Assembly (NCBI GenBank): GCA_964571375.1
Contig: CAZNBL010000016.1
Location: 1 to 27,095 of the forward strand
Reading direction: 5' to 3'
Length of the DNA: 27,095 nucleotides
Source of the DNA: JAFTYR01 sp964571375
GTDB lineage: Bacteria > Pseudomonadota > Gammaproteobacteria > Burkholderiales > Burkholderiaceae_F
Part shown: in pieces, positions 1 through 7,173 of the stretch
How the letters are laid out: every line of letters starts with the position of its first letter
Position numbering within the stretch: position 1 is the stretch's first letter
Notes under the pieces: generated by a model
What the model saw: only the letters and a program-made list of their open reading frames with translations
Database searches by the model: none
What the model was told of the DNA's origin: nothing
Program-made: the position numbers and the translations under genes

Positions 1-428
1 CCTACAGGGAGCAGGGAGTCGAAACAGCGATTGTGACCGCAACGCATCGATTCCCGGTGGAGCCGATTGCCGAGATCTTCGGAGTCGACCGACTGATCGC
101 CTCACAAGGTGAAGTCGACGCTGACGGTGAGTTCACCGGAGGCTGGCTCTACCATACCTTCAAAGAAGGAAAAGTTGTTGCGGTCAGAGAATTATTAAAA
201 GAGAAGGGACTGACGGAAGAGGATCTTTCCGAAGTTGCTTTCTATTCCGATTCCATCAACGATCTGCCGTTGCTTTCCCTGGTGTCCGAACACAAGGGTG
301 AAGCGGTTGCCGTGAATCCGGATCCGCAGTTGCTGAAAATTGCCGAGCAGCGGGGCTGGAAAATCATGCAGCTTGCCGAAGAAACCGTAAAGCCGCAGAT
401 GTCTGCAGTGGAGAGTATTTGTGATTAA
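1..428 (+). CDS. HAD-superfamily (subfamily IB, SerB-like) phosphatase, 5' truncated
   Basis: Only the C-terminal part is present. The frame is open from base 3, so the true start lies before the window; the GTG at 33 is internal. HAD-IB enzymes are Mg-dependent phosphatases with an Asp nucleophile, which is off-window here. Visible are the motif II region (AIVTATHRFPV, followed by the typical PIAEIFGVDRLIAS), a motif III lysine (KEGKVVAVRELL) and motif IV (FYSDSINDLPLL), whose acidic residues bind Mg. The last 8 bases overlap pcnB. A HAD-IB gene directly before pcnB-folK is a familiar Burkholderiales arrangement. The substrate cannot be told from this fragment; phosphoserine phosphatase activity is possible but unproven. 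Confidence 0.85.
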   Translation, partial: YREQGVETAIVTATHRFPVEPIAEIFGVDRLIASQGEVDADGEFTGGWLYHTFKEGKVVAVRELLKEKGLTEEDLSEVAFYSDSINDLPLLSLVSEHKGEAVAVNPDPQLLKIAEQRGWKIMQLAEETVKPQMSAVESICD

Positions 429-2016
429 CGAAATCGTACAGTCTGTACAGAACTTGTTCGGCAGCCGCCGTATCCGTAAAAAGCCGCATGTCGTAACACG
501 CGAAGAGCACGGCATCAACCGCGACCACCTGAGCCCGTTTGCCATCTCGGTCTGCGAAAAGCTGCAGGATGCCGGCTACAAGGCCTATATTGTGGGCGGT
601 GCTGTCCGCGACCTTTTGATCGGTCACACACCGAAAGACTTTGACGTAGCAACCGATGCCACTCCGGAGCAGGTCAAGCGTCTTACACGCCGCGCCATCA
701 TTATCGGCCGCCGCTTCCGCCTGGTACATGTTATCCGCGGTCCGGAAATTATCGAAGTTTCCACTTTCCGCGGTCTTCAGCAGGAAGGCGTGGAAAAGGA
801 TGACAACGGCCGCGTGATTGACGACAACGTGTTCGGCGAACAGTGGGAAGACGCCGCTCGACGCGACTTCACCGTCAATGCAATGTATTACGATCCGTCG
901 ACCGAGGAACTGCTCGATTACCACGGCGGTATGCTCGACGTGCGTAAAAAGCGTATCCGTATGATCGGTGATCCGGAACTGCGCTATCGCGAAGACCCGG
1001 TCCGTATTCTGAGAGCTATCCGAATTTCAGCCAAGCTCGGTTTCCGTATCGATCCGAAGACGACTGCTCCGATTTCCGAAATGCAGCATCTTCTGATGGA
1101 TGTTCCCGAAGCCCGACTCTTCGACGAAATGCTCAAGATGCTCACGAGCGGTGCCGCTCTTGAATGTCTCGACGGTCTTGCCGAATACGGCGTGGATATT
1201 CAGCTGCCGTTGCTGCAGCCGCTTCTGAATTCCCAGGAAAATATCTTCGTGAAGAAGGCGCTCGAGCGTTGCGATGCGCGAGTCCATCAGGGCCGTTCGA
1301 TTTCTCCGAGCTTCCTCTTTGCTTCGATTCTTTGGTCTTCCGTACAGAAAGAACACGTCAAACTCAGCGGTAAGAAACTTTCTCCGGCACGCCGTTGGAT
1401 GGAAGCCTGCGAAATGGTTCTTGAAAGCCCGCAGGTCCGCGGCATTCAGAGACGCTTCCACAAGGATATGCGTGAAATTTGGTTGTTGCAGCCGCGCTTT
1501 GAAAAGCGTTTCGGCGCTTCCGCACGCCGCCTGCTCGACCATCCGCGCTTCCGTGCTGCTTATGACTTTATGCTGATCCGTGCTTCGAGCGGTGAGATTC
1601 CGCATGCTCTGGCCGATTGGTGGACCGCTTTTGAATCCGCTCCGGATGACGAGCGTGAAGAAATGCTTGTCGAAATTCATTCCGATAAATCTGTTCTTGA
1701 TCGCACAACACCGTTGAGCGAAGAAGCCGTATCGGAAGAAAAGCCGAAGAAGAAGCGCAGAAGAAAGCGCAAGCCCAATGCGAAGTCCCGCAGCGATGCA
1801 CCTGAAATGCAGGATGGCGAAACAAGCGGCGAAACCATCGCTCCCGCCTCCGAACCTGCTCCGGCGCCGGTGTCTGCACCTGCAGTCGAGACGACCGTTC
1901 ATGCTCACCCGGATTACGTGCCGGAAGAAGTACCTGCTCCTCGCCGCCGCAGAGCTCCGAGAAAGGGCAGTGCTCTTCTGACAGCCAAGCGTAAGCCTGC
2001 AGGAGACGCCGAATAA
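421..2016 (+). CDS. pcnB: Poly(A) polymerase I
   Basis: Adds 3' poly(A) tails to RNA, promoting decay by exonucleases. The N-terminal nucleotidyltransferase domain shows GGAVRDLLIG followed by the metal-binding pair D73 and D75 (KDFDVATDA), then the RRFRLVHV and RRDFTVNAM segments and the RNA/head region DPVRILRAIR, all standard PcnB landmarks. The GTG start at 421 is chosen because GGAG lies 7 bases upstream and the protein then begins as PcnB proteins usually do (LFGSRRIRKK). The C-terminus from about residue 438 is a low-complexity tail. It opens with a dense Lys/Arg block near 441-456, continues Pro/Ala/Glu-rich, and ends with a second basic patch (APRRRRAPRKG). It overlaps the HAD gene by 8 bases and folK by 1 base, so the genes are probably translationally coupled. 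Confidence 0.96.
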   Translation: MINEIVQSVQNLFGSRRIRKKPHVVTREEHGINRDHLSPFAISVCEKLQDAGYKAYIVGGAVRDLLIGHTPKDFDVATDATPEQVKRLTRRAIIIGRRFRLVHVIRGPEIIEVSTFRGLQQEGVEKDDNGRVIDDNVFGEQWEDAARRDFTVNAMYYDPSTEELLDYHGGMLDVRKKRIRMIGDPELRYREDPVRILRAIRISAKLGFRIDPKTTAPISEMQHLLMDVPEARLFDEMLKMLTSGAALECLDGLAEYGVDIQLPLLQPLLNSQENIFVKKALERCDARVHQGRSISPSFLFASILWSSVQKEHVKLSGKKLSPARRWMEACEMVLESPQVRGIQRRFHKDMREIWLLQPRFEKRFGASARRLLDHPRFRAAYDFMLIRASSGEIPHALADWWTAFESAPDDEREEMLVEIHSDKSVLDRTTPLSEEAVSEEKPKKKRRRKRKPNAKSRSDAPEMQDGETSGETIAPASEPAPAPVSAPAVETTVHAHPDYVPEEVPAPRRRRAPRKGSALLTAKRKPAGDAE

Positions 2017-2504
2017 TGCATGAAACTGTTGCTTATATCGGTCTCGGCGCCAACCTCGGCGAAGCTGAAAAGACATTGAGAGCCGCCGTTGAAGAACTGG
2101 TGGCGCTCGCCCGCGCTTCGAGCTTCACGCTGTCTTCGTTCTACAGTACCGAGCCGATCGATTCGAGCGGCCCGGACTACACGAATGCCGTGCTGAAACT
2201 TACGACTCCGCTCGGCGCCGAAGAACTGCTTCAGGTGCTTTTTAAAGTAGAAAACGAACACGGCCGCGTGCGTCCTGCCGGTGTGATCAATGCACCGAGA
2301 ACTCTTGACTGCGATCTGCTGCTTTTCGGTGAAGAAGTACTGACGGATCCGCATCTTCTGGTGCCGCATCCGAGAATGCATGAAAGAGCTTTCGTGCTCG
2401 TTCCGCTCTGCGAACTCGATGCCGATATCGAAATTCCGGGTAAGGGCCGTGCCGCCGACTATCTGCCGGGTGTCATGCATCAGGGACTCAAAAAGATCGG
2501 ATGA
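2016..2504 (+). CDS. folK: 2-amino-4-hydroxy-6-hydroxymethyldihydropteridine pyrophosphokinase
   Basis: HPPK transfers pyrophosphate from ATP to 6-hydroxymethyl-7,8-dihydropterin in folate synthesis; it is cytosolic. The 162-residue length is normal. Seen in the sequence: the opening IGLGANLGEAEKT, the FYSTEPIDSSGPDYTNAV segment, the HGRVRPAGVINAPRTLDCDL signature with its Mg-binding acidic residues, and PHPRMHERAFVLVPL at the end. The ATG at 2016 overlaps the last base of the pcnB stop. AGGAG at 2001-2005, 10 bases upstream, supports this start. It is the third gene of the HAD-pcnB-folK group. Confidence 0.96.
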   Translation: MHETVAYIGLGANLGEAEKTLRAAVEELVALARASSFTLSSFYSTEPIDSSGPDYTNAVLKLTTPLGAEELLQVLFKVENEHGRVRPAGVINAPRTLDCDLLLFGEEVLTDPHLLVPHPRMHERAFVLVPLCELDADIEIPGKGRAADYLPGVMHQGLKKIG

Positions 2505-2554
2505 TTTCCCGCATCGCGCTTAAAGAGGACTAAACTTCCTCTGTTCATTTTCGT

Positions 2555-2585
2555 CGAACCGCCTTTGTGCGGTTCGATTTCTTTA
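2555..2585 (+). terminator. Hairpin terminator or attenuator between folK and panC
   Basis: A perfect 8-bp stem (CGAACCGC 2555-2562 with GCGGTTCG 2569-2576) encloses a 6-base loop and is followed by ATTTCTTTA. The T-tract is interrupted, so termination may be partial. It would separate pcnB-folK transcripts from panC or attenuate them. Confidence 0.6.
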
Positions 2586-2600
2586 TCAAGAAGAAAAACG

Positions 2601-3449
2601 ATGATTATTGTTCATACTATTGAAGAGTTGCAGCGTCACCTGGCCGGCAAGACCTCCGTCGGTCTGGTTCCGACCATGGGCAATCTTCACGACGGTCATC
2701 TTGCACTGATGGCCGAAGCCAAGAAGCACTGCGAATTCCTGGTGACTTCTATTTTCGTTAACCGTCTTCAGTTCGGTCCGAACGAAGACTTCGACACCTA
2801 CCCGAGAACTCTCGAAGAGGATTGTGCCAAGCTTCGTGAACAGGGTGCCGTAGATATCGTCTTTGCACCTGCAGAAAAAGATATGTACCCCGAAGCTCAG
2901 AATTTCATGGTGGATCCCGATCCCCGTATGGCCGATATCCTGGAAGGCTTCTATCGTCCCGGATTCTTCAAGGGTGTCTGCACGGTCGTCGGCAAGCTTT
3001 TTGCCATCGTGCGTCCGCAGATTGCAGTCTTCGGTAAGAAGGACTATCAGCAGCTGCAGATTATCCGTGCAATGGTCCGTCAGTTCGGTATGCCGCTTGA
3101 GATCATCGGTTTGGAACTTCAGAGAAGCCCCGAGACGGGCCTGGCTTATTCTTCCCGCAACCGCTATCTGAGCGAAGAAGAACTTGCCGAAGCTCCGGAA
3201 CTCTACAAGACAATTCGTGAAGCCAAGGCTGCCGTTGAAGCCGGTGCTCTTGAACTCGACAAGGTTGAGGCTGCCGCCTGCCGTCGTCTCGAAGAACGCG
3301 GCTGGAAACCCGATTATGTTGCCGTGGTTCGTCAGAAAGATCTTCTTGCACCGACTTATGACGATCTGATGGGCAAGACTCCGCTCGTCGTTTTGGCTGC
3401 CGCCAAGATCGGCGAAACACGCCTGATCGACAATATCGAAATCTTCTAA
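2601..3449 (+). CDS. panC: Pantothenate synthetase
   Basis: Ligates pantoate and beta-alanine using ATP, the last step of pantothenate (coenzyme A precursor) synthesis. Starting at the ATG at 2601 gives 282 residues, the usual PanC length. An upstream in-frame start at 2565 would lie inside the hairpin and add a non-homologous leader, so I reject it. Motifs include the HIGH-like PTMGNLHDGHLALM, FVNRLQFGPNEDFDTYPR, FGKKDYQQLQI with the KMSK-region counterpart, and SSRNRYLSEEE. The ribosome site is weak (AAGAAG). panB, often nearby in relatives, is not in this window. Confidence 0.96.
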   Translation: MIIVHTIEELQRHLAGKTSVGLVPTMGNLHDGHLALMAEAKKHCEFLVTSIFVNRLQFGPNEDFDTYPRTLEEDCAKLREQGAVDIVFAPAEKDMYPEAQNFMVDPDPRMADILEGFYRPGFFKGVCTVVGKLFAIVRPQIAVFGKKDYQQLQIIRAMVRQFGMPLEIIGLELQRSPETGLAYSSRNRYLSEEELAEAPELYKTIREAKAAVEAGALELDKVEAAACRRLEERGWKPDYVAVVRQKDLLAPTYDDLMGKTPLVVLAAAKIGETRLIDNIEIF

Positions 3450-3465
3450 GATTTCTGGCGCAAAA

Positions 3466-3500
3466 CAAAAACGGATCGGCTTGAAACCGATCCGTTTTTT
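3466..3500. terminator. Bidirectional terminator between panC and the ABC operon
   Basis: ACGGATCGG (3471-3479) pairs perfectly with CCGATCCGT (3487-3495) around a 7-base loop. It is flanked by A-rich sequence on the left and a T-run on the right, so it can end transcription from both convergent units. Confidence 0.88.
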
Positions 3501-3519
3501 ATTTGTGCATCGAAGACGA

Positions 3520-4269
3520 TTATTCCTTCGGAAGGACTCGCTTCAGGAAGGTCTTGGTACGTTCTTCCTTCGGATTGACCAGAACTTCTTCCGGAGAACC
3601 CTGTTCGACAATGACACCGCCGTCCATGAAGATGACACGGTCGGCCACTTCCTTGGCGAACTGGATTTCGTGAGTAACGACGATCATGGTCATGCCGGAC
3701 TGAGCAAGGTTACGCATAACGTTGAGCACTTCGCCGACGAGTTCGGGGTCAAGCGCAGAGGTCGGTTCGTCAAAGAGCATGGCCTTCGGGTGCATTGCCA
3801 GACCGCGGGCAATGGCAACACGCTGCTGCTGGCCGCCGGAGAGGCTTGCCGGATAAGCATCTGCCTTATCGAGGAGGCCGACGTTCTTCAGCAGTTCACG
3901 GGCACGTTCGTAAGCGACTTCCTTGGCAACCTTGCTGACAAGAATAGGACCGAGAGCGACGTTTTCGAGTACGGTCTTGTGCGGCCAGAGGTTAAAGCGC
4001 TGGAAGACCATACCGAGTTGTTCTCGGACCTTGTTGATATCAGTCTTCGAAGAAGTGATTTCATCATCGCCGACAAAGATCGAACCGCTGGTTGCATCTT
4101 CAAGCGAGTTGATGCAACGCAACATAGTGGATTTACCGGAACCCGAGGGGCCGAGTACCACGACTTTTTCGCCGGGATAAATATCGAGGTTGATGCCGCG
4201 CAGCACCTGGTTGTCGCCGAAATACTTGTGCAGGTCGCTGATGCGGATTAACGGTTTTGTATTGCTCAT
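3520..4269 (-). CDS. Polar amino-acid ABC transporter, ATP-binding subunit (GlnQ/ArtP/HisP family)
   Basis: The ATPase of an amino-acid importer; it forms a dimer on the cytosolic face of the permease. All motifs are intact: Walker A GPSGSGKST (residues 40-48), Q-loop FQRFNLWPHKT, signature LSGGQQQR (143-150), Walker B AMLFDEPTSALDP (D167, E168) and switch His (THE, H200). The length of 249 residues fits the family. Its start overlaps the permease stop by 4 bases (ATGA type). It is the last gene of the set binding protein - permease - ATPase. The exact substrate (glutamine, histidine, arginine, cystine and so on) cannot be fixed from these motifs, so no symbol is given. Confidence 0.93.
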   Translation of the reverse strand: MSNTKPLIRISDLHKYFGDNQVLRGINLDIYPGEKVVVLGPSGSGKSTMLRCINSLEDATSGSIFVGDDEITSSKTDINKVREQLGMVFQRFNLWPHKTVLENVALGPILVSKVAKEVAYERARELLKNVGLLDKADAYPASLSGGQQQRVAIARGLAMHPKAMLFDEPTSALDPELVGEVLNVMRNLAQSGMTMIVVTHEIQFAKEVADRVIFMDGGVIVEQGSPEEVLVNPKEERTKTFLKRVLPKE

Positions 4270-5018
4270 CGGTTGTCATCTCCTTTGCCAAGACGCTCTT
4301 CCATCTTCTTAACGAGGTAGGCAAGACCCAGTGTCATGACCCAGTAGATGAGCGAAATCGTAATGTACGGTTCCCAGTAACGGGCGGAAGCGCCGGCCAC
4401 AGTACGGGCGGCGTAAGCAAGTTCTGCCAGGCCGATAGCCGATACCAGGGAGGAATCCTTAAGGATCGCAATGGCGTTGTTGCCGAGCGGGGGAAGCATG
4501 CGGCGGAAAGCCTGCGGCAGGATGATGTGGAACATGGCCTGCCAGTAGGTCATACCGACCGAGCGTGCGGCTTCCATCTGACCCTTGTCGAGAGACTGAA
4601 TGCCGGCACGGAATACTTCGGACATGTAAGCGCCGGCGTTAAGTGTGATAGCAACGATACCGGCAAGCATCGCACCGTAGGAGGCGCGGATTTCGCGGGC
4701 TAAGCTGCCGTCGATCAAAATGCCGTCGATCGGATGGATAAAGAACGGCAATACGGCAAACTGCATCAGAAGAATCTGAACGAACAGCGGAGTGCCGCGG
4801 AAGAAGCTGACGTAGACCGTAACGGGCCAGCGGATAAAGAAACGCAGAAAATCTTTCAAAGGACGGTGGCGTGCATCGGCAAGACGAGCCATGCCGAGAG
4901 CCATACCGAGAATAACGCCGAGAATTACGCAGATAAACGTAATCTGCACGGTCATTTTCGCCCCTTCGACGAAGAGCGGCCAATACTCCTGAATTACTTC
5001 ATACCTGAAAGAACCCAC
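4266..5018 (-). CDS. Polar amino-acid ABC transporter, permease subunit (HisM/GlnP family)
   Basis: An inner-membrane channel subunit of about 250 residues with several hydrophobic segments (near residues 20-42, 65-95, 115-140, 180-200 and 215-235, estimated by eye). The coupling-helix EAA motif appears as QMEAARSVGMTYWQAMFHIILPQAF, and the AGAYMSEVFRAGIQS segment before it is typical of the His/Glu/Gln/Arg permease family. Only one permease gene is present, so the channel is probably a homodimer. It is separated from the upstream binding-protein gene by a terminator-like hairpin and coupled to the ATPase by a 4-base overlap. Confidence 0.92.
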   Translation of the reverse strand: MGSFRYEVIQEYWPLFVEGAKMTVQITFICVILGVILGMALGMARLADARHRPLKDFLRFFIRWPVTVYVSFFRGTPLFVQILLMQFAVLPFFIHPIDGILIDGSLAREIRASYGAMLAGIVAITLNAGAYMSEVFRAGIQSLDKGQMEAARSVGMTYWQAMFHIILPQAFRRMLPPLGNNAIAILKDSSLVSAIGLAELAYAARTVAGASARYWEPYITISLIYWVMTLGLAYLVKKMEERLGKGDDNR

Positions 5019-5042
5019 ATTTACTCCTTGATCGGATTACAC

Positions 5043-5070
5043 ACAAAAAGCCCGGTATCAGTACCGGGCT
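5043..5070 (-). terminator. Intercistronic terminator/attenuator after the binding-protein gene
   Basis: On the minus strand a perfect 9-bp stem (5062-5070 with 5049-5057, AGCCCGGTA/TACCGGGCT) with a 4-base TCAG loop is followed by TTTTTGTGT. It lies between the binding-protein stop and the permease start. That position allows more binding protein than permease/ATPase to be made, a known arrangement for such importers. Confidence 0.85.
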
Positions 5071-5087
5071 GTTCACTGAATGAAAAA

Positions 5088-5852
5088 TTACGGAAGCTTC
5101 GGTGCGTCAGTACCGAACCACTTCTGATAAATCTGGTTGTATTCGCCGCTGGCGATCACCTTGTCGAGACCGGAATTGATCTTGTTGACGAGTTCGGTGT
5201 TGCCCTTACGGACGGCGATGCCGAAATACTGTTCCTTGAAGCTCGGGTCGCGAGCCATATTGAACTTCTTGTCGGGGTTGTTGCGAGAATAGAAGGCGAG
5301 TACACCGACGTCACCGATGGCAGCAACGACACCGCCCTGGTTGAGCTCTTCAAGAGCAAGCGGAGTATTGTCGAAACGGCGGATACGGGTGGAAGCCTTA
5401 CCGAAAGCTTCGGAAGCAGCAACGTCACCGGCAGAACCGCTGACCACAGCAACGCCGCCTTCCTTCAGGTCGGCAAGCTTTTCAATCTTGGTAGTGTGGT
5501 CGGTCAGGATGAGCTGGTGAGCGAGGAAGTAGGGCTTGGAGAAGTCTACGGCCTGCTTACGCTTTTCAGTAATGGTGATGCCGCTCATGATGATGTCGCG
5601 GTCACCCTTATCGACTGTAGCGAAAATACCTTCCCAAGGGGTGTTGATGAACTTGACTTCGAAACCTTCGGCCTTGGCGATGGCGCGCATCAGATCAACG
5701 TCGAAACCTACGAGTTCCTTCTGCGGAGTTTCGTATTCGAACGGACGGTATGTAGCGCCGGTACCGACAACATAAGTTTCAGCGGCCTGAACGCCCATGG
5801 CAAACAGAGTTGCGGCTGCGGCGGAAGCTAAGAAGATTTTCTTCATCAGCAT
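5088..5852 (-). CDS. Polar amino-acid ABC transporter, periplasmic substrate-binding protein
   Basis: A family 3 solute-binding protein of 254 residues. An N-terminal signal peptide (KKIFLASAAAATLFAMGVQA, probable cut after AQA/VQA near residue 23) precedes the lobe I start YVVGTGATYRPFEY. Characteristic segments follow: LVGFDVDLMRAIAK, the ligand-contacting DIIMSGITITEKRKQAVDFS, the hinge PYFLAHQLIL, and a YFGIAVRKGN region near the end. The first ATG (5850-5852) is preferred because AGGAG sits 9 bases upstream; the second Met (two codons on) would place it 15 bases away. It is first in its operon, and the specificity is not deducible by eye. Confidence 0.93.
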   Translation of the reverse strand: MLMKKIFLASAAAATLFAMGVQAAETYVVGTGATYRPFEYETPQKELVGFDVDLMRAIAKAEGFEVKFINTPWEGIFATVDKGDRDIIMSGITITEKRKQAVDFSKPYFLAHQLILTDHTTKIEKLADLKEGGVAVVSGSAGDVAASEAFGKASTRIRRFDNTPLALEELNQGGVVAAIGDVGVLAFYSRNNPDKKFNMARDPSFKEQYFGIAVRKGNTELVNKINSGLDKVIASGEYNQIYQKWFGTDAPKLP

Positions 5853-5894
5853 TTAGAGTTTCTCCTTTGTTTTTCTTGGAACAAAATAATCTTG

Positions 5895-5923
5895 AATATA
5901 GACGAGCTAAGCTCGTTTGCGTT
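5895..5923 (-). promoter_or_regulatory. Possible promoter with 15-bp operator-like dyad for the ABC operon
   Basis: A perfect inverted repeat, ACGAGCT-A-AGCTCGT (5902-5916), lies 49 bases before the binding-protein start. A TATATT -10-like hexamer on the minus strand (5895-5900) adjoins it, and a 17-base spacer would place the dyad exactly between -10 and -35. The -35 (AACGCA, 5918-5923) is poor, so this promoter would need help or is wrong. The dyad is seen; its regulatory role is inferred. Confidence 0.35.
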
Positions 5924-5993
5924 GATTTTCGCTTGAATTTACAAATAATTTCGGGAAATTGCGTACTTTTTTCGAGGTCGGATTTCGCAGTGA

Positions 5994-6042
5994 GAAAAGT
6001 GCAGAGAGCCTTGAACGTACCCTGAAAAGTGCGCAGAGCCTT
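5994..6042 (+). repeat. Pair of 19-bp direct repeats upstream of moeB
   Basis: Two copies (5994-6012 and 6024-6042) begin GAAAAGTGC and end AGAGCCTT; 17 of 19 bases are identical and start-to-start spacing is 30 bp. They end 34 bases before the moeB start, in the moeB/ABC divergent region. The spacing, close to three helical turns, would suit two protein dimers on one DNA face. Confidence 0.7.
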
Positions 6043-6076
6043 TATCTGCGGTATCTTCGAGGCAAAGGAGATGTCT

Positions 6077-6829
6077 ATGATTCCTAAAGTTAACCGATAT
6101 TCGCGTCACGAGTTGCTCAAAGGCTTCGGAGAAGAAGGTCAGAGAAAAGTCCGTCAATCGAGTGTATTGGTACTCGGTGCGGGTGGTCTCGGATCGCCTG
6201 CTGCGCTTTATCTTGCCGCTTCCGGCGTGGGGCGTCTCACAATTGCCGACGGTGATGTTGTGGATCTGACGAATCTGCAACGACAGATTCTGCACACGAC
6301 AGAAAGAGTCGGTATTCCGAAGGCGATGAGTGCCAAAATTTCTCTTCAGGCAATCAACCCGGAAGTTCAGGTGATCGGTCTGATGACCGTTCCCGGCAAA
6401 GAACTTCTCAGTATGCTCGTCAACGAGCATGACTATATTCTTGACTGCACGGACAATACGACATCCCGCTACCTGCTCAACAGTGTCTGCCGTGAATATA
6501 AGAAGCCTCTGATTTCTGCCGGATGCGTCGGTTACAGCGGCCAGATTACGGTTTTCGATTTCAGAGAGGAAGATTCTCCCTGCTATGCCTGTGTTTTCCC
6601 CAATCATGACGGGAACGATGAAAAAGCTTCGAGCTTAGGAGTGTTTGCACCCTTGGTCGGTATGCTCGGCTGTATGCAGGCCGGCGAAGCACTCAAACTG
6701 ATGGCAGGCGTCGGAAAGCCGCTCGCCAACCGACTTTTGATGATCGATGCACTGACGATGGAAATGCGTGAGATGCGCTTTAAAAAGGATCCGAACTGCC
6801 CGGAATGCGGCAAGAAAGAGCAGGAGTAA
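6077..6829 (+). CDS. moeB: Molybdopterin-synthase adenylyltransferase (HesA/MoeB/ThiF family)
   Basis: Adenylates the C-terminal glycine of MoaD so that it can be thiocarboxylated for molybdopterin synthesis. With the ATG at 6077 the protein has 250 residues: nucleotide-binding GAGGLGS (34-40), the DLTNLQRQ segment with its ATP-contacting arginine, catalytic Asp in DCTDN (D126), and two zinc Cys pairs (C169/C172 and C241/C244). No rhodanese domain follows, so it is the short MoeB/ThiF form. The start is set by AAGGAG at 6065-6070, 6 bases before 6077; the ATG at 6071 directly abuts that site and an earlier ATG at 6029 lies in the repeat region. moaD follows 6 bases later, which favours MoeB over ThiF, although the two can share partners. 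Confidence 0.9.
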   Translation: MIPKVNRYSRHELLKGFGEEGQRKVRQSSVLVLGAGGLGSPAALYLAASGVGRLTIADGDVVDLTNLQRQILHTTERVGIPKAMSAKISLQAINPEVQVIGLMTVPGKELLSMLVNEHDYILDCTDNTTSRYLLNSVCREYKKPLISAGCVGYSGQITVFDFREEDSPCYACVFPNHDGNDEKASSLGVFAPLVGMLGCMQAGEALKLMAGVGKPLANRLLMIDALTMEMREMRFKKDPNCPECGKKEQE

Positions 6830-6835
6830 TTAGAC

Positions 6836-7087
6836 ATGCAGATTTTGTACTTTGCCTCTTTGAAAGAATTTCTCGGTCGTGACAAGGATACGGTCACAGT
6901 TCCTGCGGAAGTGAAAACCGTAGCGGATCTGAGAGCCTGGCTCTCAAAAACCTATCCCGACCTCGCTGAAGCCTTTGCCACAATGCCGAGACTGCGCTGT
7001 GCGGTTAACCAGGATATGGCCGATAACACGGCCGCGGTATCCGACGGCGATGAGGTTGCATTCTTCCCTCCGGTGACCGGAGGCTGA
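6836..7087 (+). CDS. moaD: Molybdopterin synthase small subunit (sulfur carrier)
   Basis: A ubiquitin-like sulfur carrier of 83 residues ending in the required Gly-Gly (FFPPVTGG), the group activated by MoeB and then used with MoaE to build molybdopterin. The start MQILYFASLKEFLG and the VNQDMADNTAAVSDGDEVAFFPP segment are typical of MoaD rather than ThiS, which is shorter. AGGAG within the last codons of moeB (6822-6826) lies 9 bases before the ATG. MoaE is not in the window. No strong terminator follows; a 7-bp hairpin (7101-7107 with 7114-7120, one G-U pair) lacks a T-tract. Confidence 0.9.
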   Translation: MQILYFASLKEFLGRDKDTVTVPAEVKTVADLRAWLSKTYPDLAEAFATMPRLRCAVNQDMADNTAAVSDGDEVAFFPPVTGG

Positions 7088-7173
7088 TGCCTTTACTCAG
7101 AGCCGCCTGAAACGGTGGCTCGTTGTCCGAGCCCTTTCGTGCAGCCTCTACACTTACTTCGGAGGTGTCGCTC

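Noticed and set aside
3450..5852. ABC operon as a candidate novel system
   Set aside because: All three products are ordinary members of the polar amino-acid importer family in standard order.
6029..6076. Upstream ATG codons for moeB
   Set aside because: The AAGGAG at 6065-6070 is correctly spaced only for the ATG at 6077, which also gives the normal MoeB N-terminus.
7123..7173. TTG start 17 codons upstream for the FUSC-type protein
   Set aside because: No ribosome site there, whereas the ATG at 7174 has GGAGG 8 bases upstream.
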